Assembly (NCBI GenBank): GCA_964570935.1 | Contig: CAZMZP010000087.1 | Location: 1 to 23,700 of the forward strand | DNA: 23,700 nucleotides | Direction: 5' to 3' | Source of the DNA: JAFGJU01 sp964570935 | GTDB taxonomy: Bacteria > Eisenbacteria > RBG-16-71-46 > JAFGJU01 | Part shown: positions 15,374 to 22,402 of the stretch, in pieces | How positions within the stretch are numbered: position 1 is the stretch's first letter | How the letters are laid out: each line of letters opens with the position of its first letter | Translations under genes and position numbers: made by a program | Notes under the pieces: generated by a model | What the model was told of the DNA's origin: nothing | Databases searched by the model: none | The model's input: only the letters and a program-made list of their open reading frames with translations

Positions 15374-16141
15374 CTAGTACGCGACGGCGGGAACGCCGGC
15401 CTCTGCTTCAACGCGGCGCACGATTTCCAGAAGTCTTTGTTTGCTGACCGGCATGAGCTCGGCCATCGGCGCCGACCTGTCCAGGGTGTAGACCTGCGCT
15501 TCCTGGGGCTTGAGGTACTTGACCGTTTCCAACCATCTCTCGACGGACTCGTCGTCCGAGTTCATGTCGGTGAACAGAGTCTGAAGCGTGAAGCTGCTCA
15601 GTTTCTTGAGGCCATCCACGACACTCTTCACGTCCACGCCGAGGCAGGGCCTGTTGTAGGCGTCGAAAACGCCGGGTTCCACGCAGTCCAGCTTCATGAT
15701 CCTGTCGTCCAGCTTGTCCAGAGCCCTCCGAACTGCCTCGTCCCCTACCGTCGTGGAGTTGGACAGGATGGCCACCCTTGCCCCCGGGGCCAGCTCGTCC
15801 CGGGCCTCACGCACGACGTCCACTATCCTTTCGAATTCCGGATGGAGAGTGGGTTCGCCGTTTCCCGAGAATGTGATGTATGCCGGAGGGGTTCCCGCGC
15901 TTTTCAGCCGCGACAGGAATTCGCGGAGCGACGCGGCCACCTCCTCGGGCGTCGGAAGTTCCGCGCGATGAGCGCGGCCGTCCAGCGTGTGGGTCGCGGT
16001 CCAGCCGTACTGACAGTAAACGCAGTTGAACGAACACAGCTTGTATTCGAACGGCAGAATGTTCAGGCCCAGCGAACGGCCCAGCCTTCTGGAGGAAACG
16101 GGCCCGTACACGAGAGCGCTCTGCAGTTTCAGTAGTGCCAT
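15374..16141 (-). CDS. Small radical SAM protein (COG0731-like), function unknown
   Basis: A 255-residue radical SAM protein. The cluster motif is C36-x3-C40-x2-C43 (CSFNCVYCQYG), preceded by YGPVSSRRLGRSLGLNILP (12-30), which is typical of a widespread family related to COG0731 (which includes TYW1-type wyosine synthases). FSGNGEPTLHPEF (about 93-105) supplies the glycine-rich SAM-binding strand. It has no flavodoxin domain and no C-terminal accessory iron-sulfur domain, so it is only a core enzyme, and no substrate can be named. The ATG at 16139-16141 comes eight bases after the epimerase stop. Membership of the dgcN-dgcA-like operon is suggested by spacing, but a functional link is unproven. 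Confidence 0.85.
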   Translation of the reverse strand: MALLKLQSALVYGPVSSRRLGRSLGLNILPFEYKLCSFNCVYCQYGWTATHTLDGRAHRAELPTPEEVAASLREFLSRLKSAGTPPAYITFSGNGEPTLHPEFERIVDVVREARDELAPGARVAILSNSTTVGDEAVRRALDKLDDRIMKLDCVEPGVFDAYNRPCLGVDVKSVVDGLKKLSSFTLQTLFTDMNSDDESVERWLETVKYLKPQEAQVYTLDRSAPMAELMPVSKQRLLEIVRRVEAEAGVPAVAY

Positions 16142-16149
16142 GTCTCCGC

Positions 16150-17163
16150 CTAGCTCCTGCTCCTCACTCCGAGACCGGGTTCCGTGGGCAGGATTATCTG
16201 ACCCTGTTTCACACCTACTCCCTCAAACGGGTCTCGGGCAAGGAGGAGGTTACCGTCCAGGTCGGCGTAATCCACGGCCGGCGAGATGTGCGCGGCTGCC
16301 GTGATGCCGACCGAAGACTCCACCATGCAGCCCAGCATCACCTTCAGCCCCAGCGCCCTGGCCACGTGAATCATCTTCACTGCCTCTCTGAGCCCGCCGC
16401 ATTTCATCAACTTTATGTTTATGCCGTCCACGGCGCCCGCCAGCGGCTCAATGTCGACCGAGGTCTTCACGCTCTCGTCCGCGATGATGGGGAGAGAGAC
16501 GTTTTCCCGGACGAACTTCATGCCGGGGACGTCTCCTGGAGGTATGGGCTGCTCGACGAACTCTACGTTGAACTTCTCCAGCATCGTGATCTTCCCGACT
16601 GCTTCCCTGGGCGTCCAGGCGCAGTTCGCGTCCACCCTGAGGGTCTTGTCGGTCACGCTCCTTATCGCGTCCATGACCTGCTCGTCCTTGTCCGTGCCGA
16701 CCTTCACTTTGAGCACGGGAAACTCGGCCGCCTCGGCCACCTTCTGCATCATGACTTTCACATCGTCTATGCCGATGGTGAAGGACGTGCGCGGCGCGCT
16801 GCCGGCCGAAAGGCCGAAGAAGGCGTGGAGGGGAATGCCGAGCTTCTTGCCAATGAGGTCGTGGACCGCGATGTCAATCGCGGCCTTCGCGGAAGGGTTG
16901 CCGCGCAGCCTCTTCTCCATGCGCTCGTGTAGAGACTCCACGAGGAAGGGATCGTCGGGTATCTCAGATTTCAGAGCGTCCAGGGCGGCCAGCACCGTGG
17001 CCTGGTTCTCGCCGTAGTAGGGCGAGGGCGCCGCCTCTCCCATGCCTTCCAGACCCCAGTGCTCCAGCTTCACGACGGCTCCGCCGAAGGTGTCGGACGC
17101 TCCCCTGGAAATGGCGAACACGTGACGCGTCTTGAGAGTCAAGGGTTCGAACGAAAAGCGCAT
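16150..17163 (-). CDS. Dipeptide (L-Ala-D/L-Glu) epimerase or N-acetyl-glutamate racemase (DgcA-like), enolase superfamily
   Basis: A 337-residue muconate-lactonizing-type enolase superfamily enzyme. Expected catalytic features are all present: KVKV (152-155) with Lys154 as a likely base, metal ligands in VDAN (Asp178), EQP (Glu204) and ADES (Asp229), and a second lysine in NIKLMK (249-254). GCMVESSVG (278-286) and DLDG (301-304) are as in L-Ala-D/L-Glu epimerases, where the DxD contacts the dipeptide amino group. Known alternatives include N-acetyl-D-glutamate racemase (DgcA), which pairs with a DUF1611 protein exactly as here. The ATG at 17161-17163 has GGAGGGA eight bases upstream and overlaps the DUF1611 gene by 25 bases. 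Either role would return D-glutamate-containing cell-wall material to central metabolism. Confidence 0.9.
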   Translation of the reverse strand: MRFSFEPLTLKTRHVFAISRGASDTFGGAVVKLEHWGLEGMGEAAPSPYYGENQATVLAALDALKSEIPDDPFLVESLHERMEKRLRGNPSAKAAIDIAVHDLIGKKLGIPLHAFFGLSAGSAPRTSFTIGIDDVKVMMQKVAEAAEFPVLKVKVGTDKDEQVMDAIRSVTDKTLRVDANCAWTPREAVGKITMLEKFNVEFVEQPIPPGDVPGMKFVRENVSLPIIADESVKTSVDIEPLAGAVDGINIKLMKCGGLREAVKMIHVARALGLKVMLGCMVESSVGITAAAHISPAVDYADLDGNLLLARDPFEGVGVKQGQIILPTEPGLGVRSRS

Positions 17164-18215
17164 CTGACTTTCCCTCCAGACTTCATCTTCTCGACCACTG
17201 CGTCCACGAGCTTCCCGGCTCCGAACTTCACGCAGTCTGTGGCGGGAAGCCCCGTCTCCTTCTCGGCCTCGAGTATCGCCGACCTTGTGTCTTCGTCGCT
17301 CAAGTCGAAGCAGTTCAGCGCGATTCCAACGACCGGCGAGGGCTTCACGTGCTTCGCTGCGCAGTCGTGGAGCCGTATTACTTCGGCCAGGGGCGGGATC
17401 TTGACTTCGTATTCCCCCACTCGCTCTCTGCTGGGCTGATGACAGAGTATGAGGGCGTCCGGGAGCGCGCCGTGCATCAGCGCCAGCGTCACGCCTGAGT
17501 ATCCGGGGTGAATCAGCGAGCCCTGGCCTTCCACGAACACGACGTCGTTGCTGCCGGCTCCGTCCAGCACGAGCTTCTCCGCGGCCCCGGCGATGAAATC
17601 GCCTATGACTCTGTCCACGGCGATTCCTTCGCCCGCGATGTATATGCCGGTCTGGCCGGTTGCGGCGAAGTGCGCGCGAAGGCCTCTTCTCCTGGCCTCG
17701 AGCGCCATCTCGAGGGACACCGTCATCTTTCCGGTGCCGCAGTCGGTGCCCACAGTCAGAACCACAAAGGCGCTCACGTCGGCGGCGAGGCATCTCGCCA
17801 CCGGCAGGTCGTCCGGGACCCTACGCAGGTCTATCAGGCCGACCCTCTTCTCGGCGGCCATCCTCACCAGCTCCGGATCATCGGACAGGAAGGTGTGCAT
17901 CCCGCTGTAGACGTCCAGCCCGTGCGAGATGGCGGCCTTGAGGAACCCCCTCCACGTCTCGGGCAGCTTCCCGCCCTTGGGCGCTATGCCTATAAGGAGC
18001 GCGCCTGGAGAGTACGGAAGGGCCTCCTCGAGGGTGGACACCACCGGCACCGCGCCGCCAAACCCCAACACGTCCGAGGCGGTCCTGCCCACGTTGGTGC
18101 TGTCGATTACGGCCACGACTTCGTCCGGCCTGTACCGCAGGATGCAGGTCGCGGTCTTCGAGCCCAGGACGCTGAACGCGCCCTCCGCCAGTATGACAAG
18201 CCGCCTTTTCTTCAC
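17139..18215 (-). CDS. DUF1611-family protein, possible D-glutamate N-acetyltransferase (DgcN-like)
   Basis: A 358-residue DUF1611 protein. An N-terminal Rossmann-like domain (LVILAEGAFSVLGSKTA, VVAVIDST at 33-40) is followed by a C-terminal P-loop domain with GTDCGTGKMT (156-165), ATGQTGI (185-191) and EGQGSLIHPGYSG (229-241). DUF1611 proteins paired with an enolase-superfamily racemase have been described as DgcN, which N-acetylates D-glutamate before racemisation; this paralogue could differ. GTG at 18213-18215 is taken as the start because family members begin at this point (KKRRLVILAEG) and the -10 lies eight bases upstream, so the message would be leaderless. GTG at 18233 is an alternative but has its Shine-Dalgarno sequence too close. 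The last 25 bases overlap the epimerase gene. Confidence 0.85.
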   Translation of the reverse strand: MKKRRLVILAEGAFSVLGSKTATCILRYRPDEVVAVIDSTNVGRTASDVLGFGGAVPVVSTLEEALPYSPGALLIGIAPKGGKLPETWRGFLKAAISHGLDVYSGMHTFLSDDPELVRMAAEKRVGLIDLRRVPDDLPVARCLAADVSAFVVLTVGTDCGTGKMTVSLEMALEARRRGLRAHFAATGQTGIYIAGEGIAVDRVIGDFIAGAAEKLVLDGAGSNDVVFVEGQGSLIHPGYSGVTLALMHGALPDALILCHQPSRERVGEYEVKIPPLAEVIRLHDCAAKHVKPSPVVGIALNCFDLSDEDTRSAILEAEKETGLPATDCVKFGAGKLVDAVVEKMKSGGKVRCAFRSNP

Positions 18216-18223
18216 AAATTGAA

Positions 18224-18252
18224 AGTATGCCACACCCTCCGGGCCCAGTCCA
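18224..18252 (-). promoter_or_regulatory. Putative leaderless promoter of the DUF1611-epimerase operon
   Basis: On the minus strand, TGGACT (18247-18252) is followed by 17 bases and CATACT (18224-18229), each four of six to consensus. Exactly eight bases separate the -10 from the GTG start, which has no Shine-Dalgarno sequence. The individual boxes are weak; the geometry mirrors the pgeF promoter. Confidence 0.4.
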
Positions 18253-18253
18253 C

Positions 18254-18292
18254 AGCCAAAGGGACAGTGTGTGGAGCCAAGGGGACCGTGTG
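18254..18292. repeat. Imperfect two-copy tandem repeat between divergent promoters
   Basis: Two 18-base units starting AGCCAA and ending GTGTG lie at 18254-18271 and 18275-18292. They match at 16 of 18 bases with a 21-base period, which places both on the same helix face. This suits an operator for a protein acting on the divergent genes, or a dispersed intergenic repeat; neither is shown. Confidence 0.5.
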
Positions 18293-18376
18293 CCGCCGGC
18301 CGAGCCGAAAGCGCGGTGTTCCTGCCGGGCGGGGCCCTGTCGCGCGCCGCCCCACGCCACAGCACCGCCCCGTGCC

Positions 18377-18405
18377 TTGACACGCACGGATGGCCCCACT
18401 AGAAT
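18377..18405 (+). promoter_or_regulatory. Strong promoter of pgeF, probably giving a leaderless mRNA
   Basis: TTGACA (18377-18382, perfect) is followed by 17 bases and TAGAAT (18400-18405, five of six). The ATG begins nine bases after the -10 ends, so the usual start site falls on or within two bases of the start codon. There is no Shine-Dalgarno sequence before this ATG. Confidence 0.75.
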
Positions 18406-18413
18406 CCGCGGAC

Positions 18414-19241
18414 ATGAACTACTCATGGCGTATGACTGAAGTGGCCGCACGGTTTCAGGCGTTCGTGCTCGCGGCCGATGCCGCACCAGCGGAGAACCTG
18501 ACGGAATTCATCTCGCCCGGCCTCGTGACCACGCGCCGTGGCGGCGTAGGCACGGGACCGTTCGGAGACCTCAACGTATCGTTCCGGGTCGGCGACGACC
18601 CCGTGAGCGTGCGGGGAAACCGGGAACTCATCGCCTGGGGGCTGGGACTCGAGGAGAGCGCCTGCACGCGGCCGGAGCAGATCCACGGCGACCTGGTGCT
18701 CCCGGTGGATTCTCCGGGTGACCACGCCGGAGCGGACGGCCTCGTCAGCGCTTCCCGCAGACTCTGGCTCAGTGTCCACGTTGCCGACTGCGTTCCGGTC
18801 TTCGTTTTCACGTCGGATTTGAGCTCAGTGGGTCTTGCCCACGCGGGGCGCAAGGGTACCGCCGCCGGAATCACAGCGAACTTGATAAACGTGTTCAAGT
18901 CGTCCTGTCAATGCGATGCTTCTCAATTGATTGTGGCCCTGGGGCCGTCCGTGGGTCCGTGCTGCTACGAACTGGATGCGGACACCGTGTCGCGGCTCCG
19001 CGCGGATTGCGTCGTTCGAAGGGAGGGCAAGTTCTTCTTCGACCTCTGGGAGGCAAACAGGCTCCAGGCGCTGGAAGAAGGGGTCGGCGAGGACAACGTC
19101 GTGATGCCGCCCGCCTGCACGTCTTGCAGGGCCGATCTTCTCTTCTCGCACCGTGCGCACGCGGGCAGGACCGGAAGACAGATGGCCGTCACGAAGACCG
19201 GCGGCCTGAGGTTGAGAGGCCCGGCTACGCCGGGGCAGTAG
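18414..19241 (+). CDS. pgeF: Peptidoglycan editing factor PgeF / laccase-domain (YfiH) protein
   Basis: A 275-residue member of the YfiH/DUF152 (multicopper polyphenol oxidase-like) family. Bacterial PgeF corrects peptidoglycan precursors in which Ser replaces Ala; relatives act as purine nucleosidases. Metal-site motifs are QIHG (His91), VADC (Cys126) and AHAG (His143), with ADGLV (108-111), GPSVGPCCYEL (178-187) and the C-terminal CTSC...FSHRAHAGRTGRQ region. The usual HAGWRG reads HAGRKG (143-148). The ATG at 18414 is preferred because the -10 box lies just eight bases upstream; ATG at 18432 is an alternative. This is the only plus-strand gene here. It is divergent from the DUF1611 operon and ends one base from the stop of the convergent trans-sulfuration gene. 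Confidence 0.92.
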   Translation: MNYSWRMTEVAARFQAFVLAADAAPAENLTEFISPGLVTTRRGGVGTGPFGDLNVSFRVGDDPVSVRGNRELIAWGLGLEESACTRPEQIHGDLVLPVDSPGDHAGADGLVSASRRLWLSVHVADCVPVFVFTSDLSSVGLAHAGRKGTAAGITANLINVFKSSCQCDASQLIVALGPSVGPCCYELDADTVSRLRADCVVRREGKFFFDLWEANRLQALEEGVGEDNVVMPPACTSCRADLLFSHRAHAGRTGRQMAVTKTGGLRLRGPATPGQ

Positions 19242-19242
19242 C

Positions 19243-20451
19243 TCACGCGATCCCTGAGAGCGCCGTCCGAAAATCCTGAATGAGGTCCTCGACGTCCTCC
19301 AGACCCACAGACACTCTTACCAGCCCGTCCGAGATCCCGGCCTTCGCTCTCTCCGCCGGACTCAGCCAGTAGTGACTGGTCGTCACCGGTTGCGTGACCA
19401 GGGTCTCCACTCCGCCCAGACTGGGAGCCAGGGCGGCCACACGGAGCGAGCCCGCGAACCTGGACGCGGCGGCGAACCCACCCTTCACCTCGAAACTGAG
19501 CATGCCGCCGAAACCGCTCATCTGCGACTTCGCAATCGAGTGGTCGGGATGGTCCGCGAGCCCGGGATAGTGGACGCGTTCCACGGCGGGGTGCTGTTTC
19601 AAAAACGCCGCCAGCTCCATCGCGCTCCGGTTCTGCTTCTCCACCCTGATGGACAGAGTCTTAAGCCCGCGCAGGAGGAGCCAGGCGGCGTGAGGGTCCA
19701 TCACTCCGCCCAGTATCTTTCTGAAGCCGCGGATGATTTTCACGATTTCGGCGCTTGCGCTCACCGTTCCGGCGACGAGGTCGCTGTGACCGGCCAGGTA
19801 CTTCGTGGCGCTGTGAACGACCACGTCCGCTCCCAGCGCCAGCGGCTGCTGGTTCACGGGCGTGGCGAAGGTGCTGTCTATGACGGTGAGGACGTCCATC
19901 GCGCGCGCCAGTCCTGAGAGACGTCTTATATCCACCACTCTCATCGTGGGGTTTGTGGGTGACTCGAGGTAGAGTACCCTGGTCTCGGACCGGATTGCCT
20001 TTTCCACCGCGGAGGCGTCCGTGCCGTCGACGAGAGTGACCGTGATACCCGTCCTGGGGAGCACGTCCCTCAGCAGCTCGAACGTGCCTCCATAAAGCGA
20101 TTCCATCGCCACTATGTTCTCGTCGGAGCGGACGAGGGCGAGGAGCGTTGTGGATATGGCGGCCATGCCGGACGCAAAGGCGAGGCTGTCGCCGGCTCCC
20201 TCCAGCTCGGAGACCTTGTCCTCCACCGCGCGGACCGTGGGATTACTGTGACGGGTGTAGACGTTCCCCTTTTCCTTTCCGCTTATGACGTCCACCACGT
20301 GCTGAGTGTCCCTGAAGACGAAGGTGGAGCTCTGGAATATTGGGGTCACCAGGGCACCCGTGGACGGGTCGGGCGAGCCGCCCGCGTGCACGCACCTGGT
20401 CGAGAGCCCGCGTTTCTGCGCTTGCTCTGCCTTGCGTTCTTGCTTGTCCAT
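19243..20451 (-). CDS. Trans-sulfuration PLP enzyme (cystathionine gamma-synthase/lyase family)
   Basis: A 402-residue Cys/Met metabolism PLP-dependent enzyme (fold type I). The PLP lysine is Lys217 in VHSATKYLAGHSD. Other cofactor-site motifs are YTRHSNPT (65-72), ASGMAAIS (93-100), LYGGT (119-123) and SPTNPTMR (164-171). SLGGVETL (344-351) precedes the C-terminal substrate region. Methionine gamma-lyase normally has Cys at the Gly122 position, so that reading is less likely. Distinguishing cystathionine gamma-synthase from gamma-lyase or an O-acylhomoserine sulfhydrylase is not possible by eye. The ATG at 20449-20451 has AGAGGAGA four bases upstream. It lies 55 bases after bshA, so supply of cysteine for bacillithiol is an attractive role (inference). 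Confidence 0.9.
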   Translation of the reverse strand: MDKQERKAEQAQKRGLSTRCVHAGGSPDPSTGALVTPIFQSSTFVFRDTQHVVDVISGKEKGNVYTRHSNPTVRAVEDKVSELEGAGDSLAFASGMAAISTTLLALVRSDENIVAMESLYGGTFELLRDVLPRTGITVTLVDGTDASAVEKAIRSETRVLYLESPTNPTMRVVDIRRLSGLARAMDVLTVIDSTFATPVNQQPLALGADVVVHSATKYLAGHSDLVAGTVSASAEIVKIIRGFRKILGGVMDPHAAWLLLRGLKTLSIRVEKQNRSAMELAAFLKQHPAVERVHYPGLADHPDHSIAKSQMSGFGGMLSFEVKGGFAAASRFAGSLRVAALAPSLGGVETLVTQPVTTSHYWLSPAERAKAGISDGLVRVSVGLEDVEDLIQDFRTALSGIA

Positions 20452-20506
20452 GCTGTCTCCTCTTAGCCGTGCGTTCGGAAGAGAGGCCTGCGCAGTCCGT
20501 CGCGAC

Positions 20507-21652
20507 TCACTGCGAGGGAAGGCCGGTCGTGCACACGCGTTCGTAGAGGTCAACGTATTGCTTCACGATGTCGGAAGTCGAGAACTTCTCCGTCGCCACC
20601 TTCCTCCCGAGCTCGCCCATGGAGCGCCGCTTGCCGGGGTTTTCGATCAGCTCCAGGATTGAGGCGGCCATGGCCTCCACGTCAAACGGGTCGTGCAGGA
20701 AGCCGGTCTGGCCGTGTTGTATCACTTCCTTTGTGCCACCCACGTTCGTGGCCACAACGGGCACGCCACAGCTGATGGCCTCCAGACACACGAGGCCGAA
20801 GCTCTCCTGCTCGCTCGGCAGGAGAAGCACGTCCGCCAGCGGCAGGATTCCCTCGATGCATTCCTGGTTGCCCAGGAACAGGACGTCCTCCTCAACGCCA
20901 AGCTGGGCGCAGAGCTTCTCCGCCGGCAGCCTCTCCGGGCCGTCGCCGACCAGCACCAACCGGGCGTTGACACGGGACCTCACCCTAGAAAATACTTGAA
21001 TCACGGTAGATATGTTCTTAACCGGTCTGAAGTTAGAGATGTGCATCAACATGGGCTGGGATTTGGGACAGAAGAACTGCTTGGAGACCGTCGCGCCGTC
21101 CGGCCGAAACTTCGCGCCGTCGATGAAGTTCGGGATGACCTCGATTTCCTTCTTCGTGTCGAAGCTCTCGCTGGTCCTGGCCTTGAGGTGATCGCTGACC
21201 GCCGTGACCGCGTCGCTGGCTTCGATGCAGAACTTGGTGATCCGATAAAACGACGGCTCGCGCCCGACCAGGGTTATGTCCGTGCCGTGGAGTGTCGTGA
21301 CAGTGAGGAGCTGCCTGGAGGTCACCATGCTGCGCGCCAGGTAGGCGCTGGCGGCGTGCGGTATGGCGTAGTGCACGTGGAGTATGTCTATCGAGTGTGA
21401 CTCAGCCACCTCGGCCATCTTGGCGGCCAGGCTCAGACTGTACGGCGCGTCCAGGAAAAGCGGGTAGAAGTGGGTGTCCACCTGGTGGAAATACACGTTC
21501 CTGTCGAAGCTCCTGAGTCTCACCGGGAGCGCGGAAGTCACGAAGTGCACTTCGTGCCCCATGCGCGCCAGCTCAAGGCCCAGCTCGGTGGCCACTATCC
21601 CGCTGCCCCCCGAAGTCGGATAGCAGGTTATTGCGATACGGAATGACCTCAT
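20507..21652 (-). CDS. bshA: N-acetyl-alpha-D-glucosaminyl L-malate synthase
   Basis: A 381-residue GT4-type glycosyltransferase that joins GlcNAc from UDP-GlcNAc to L-malate, the first step of bacillithiol synthesis. The N-terminus CYPTSGGSGIVATELG (10-25) and HVHYAIPHA (92-100) are hallmarks of BshA. The C-terminal nucleotide-sugar site has HISNFRPVKN (204-213), the EQESFGLVCLEA segment with Glu283-x7-Glu291, and NVGGTKE (303-309). Length is normal. The ATG at 21650-21652 overlaps the bshB1 stop as ATGA, so translation is coupled. Confidence 0.95.
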   Translation of the reverse strand: MRSFRIAITCYPTSGGSGIVATELGLELARMGHEVHFVTSALPVRLRSFDRNVYFHQVDTHFYPLFLDAPYSLSLAAKMAEVAESHSIDILHVHYAIPHAASAYLARSMVTSRQLLTVTTLHGTDITLVGREPSFYRITKFCIEASDAVTAVSDHLKARTSESFDTKKEIEVIPNFIDGAKFRPDGATVSKQFFCPKSQPMLMHISNFRPVKNISTVIQVFSRVRSRVNARLVLVGDGPERLPAEKLCAQLGVEEDVLFLGNQECIEGILPLADVLLLPSEQESFGLVCLEAISCGVPVVATNVGGTKEVIQHGQTGFLHDPFDVEAMAASILELIENPGKRRSMGELGRKVATEKFSTSDIVKQYVDLYERVCTTGLPSQ

Positions 21653-22386
21653 CTTGACCCCTTCCGCCCGGGCAGCGCACCTCTGTTCACGATGAGCGCC
21701 ACCGGGTCGTCAATCGGCACCGGGCCCTCGTGCAGGAAACCCTCGGCGTACTTCACTCCCATTGTGTGGCCCAGGTACCTCGCCCGGGTCTCTATCACGT
21801 CCAGAAAGCCCGGAGCGTTGAGCCGGGTCGGGAAGGCGTCAGGACGGCTCCTGTCGAACTGGCTCCGGTACGCGTGAATCGACCTTATCTTCTTCGCAAA
21901 GAAGCGGCTTATGTCCACGACGAGCGTCGGCTCGCACCTGATATCGCCCATGTAGTACAGGACCTTCGTTTCTGCGTGCGGCTTCCCCGTTACGCGAAGT
22001 CGCCGCAGCCCCGCCAGGAACACCGCCCTTCGCACTATCTCGCCTGCCTCCATGTGGTCGGGATGCCGCGCCTGCCTCCACGGAGCGAGCACCAGCGACG
22101 GCCTGCGCTCGCGCAGCAGCCGCACAAACGCATACACGTGCTCTCTGTCGGAGTGGTTGAGCCCGGAGTCGGGGAGCCCGCAGCAGACCCTCCACGACAC
22201 GCCCAGGATGCGGGCCGCCCTGCTGCTCTCGGCGATGCGCGTCTTCTCGTCTCCGGAGCTTCCCATTTCTCCGCACGTCAGGTCGGCGATTCCGACATCG
22301 TACCCCTCCGAGGAGAGTCTGGCCACGAGTCCTCCGCAGCTCATCTCCACGTCGTCAGGATGCGCGCCCACAGCCATCACTTTCAT
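21649..22386 (-). CDS. bshB1: Bacillithiol biosynthesis deacetylase BshB1
   Basis: A 245-residue PIG-L/LmbE zinc deacetylase that removes the acetyl group of GlcNAc-malate, the second step of bacillithiol synthesis. Zinc-site motifs are AHPDDVE (8-14; His9, Asp12) and HPDH (108-111; His111). GEMGSSG (39-45) and YRSQF with the surrounding residues (about 170-190) follow the BshB1 pattern. The ATG at 22384-22386 follows GGAGGT by four bases and comes 16 bases after the bshC stop codon. Confidence 0.94.
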   Translation of the reverse strand: MKVMAVGAHPDDVEMSCGGLVARLSSEGYDVGIADLTCGEMGSSGDEKTRIAESSRAARILGVSWRVCCGLPDSGLNHSDREHVYAFVRLLRERRPSLVLAPWRQARHPDHMEAGEIVRRAVFLAGLRRLRVTGKPHAETKVLYYMGDIRCEPTLVVDISRFFAKKIRSIHAYRSQFDRSRPDAFPTRLNAPGFLDVIETRARYLGHTMGVKYAEGFLHEGPVPIDDPVALIVNRGALPGRKGSR

Positions 22387-22402
22387 TCGAACCTCCGGGT
22401 TT

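Noticed and set aside
16150..17793. Epimerase with a 210-residue N-terminal extension
   Set aside because: The extra residues are Arg-rich out-of-frame readings of the DUF1611 gene. The ATG at 17163 with GGAGGGA gives a normal family length.
18254..18292. Two-copy repeat as a CRISPR remnant
   Set aside because: There are only two imperfect units with a 3-base gap and no spacers or cas genes.
19212..19236. Hairpin at the convergent ends of pgeF and the PLP gene
   Set aside because: A 6-bp CCCGGC/GCCGGG stem lies within pgeF coding sequence without a T-run on either side; it is likely a coincidence in GC-rich coding DNA.
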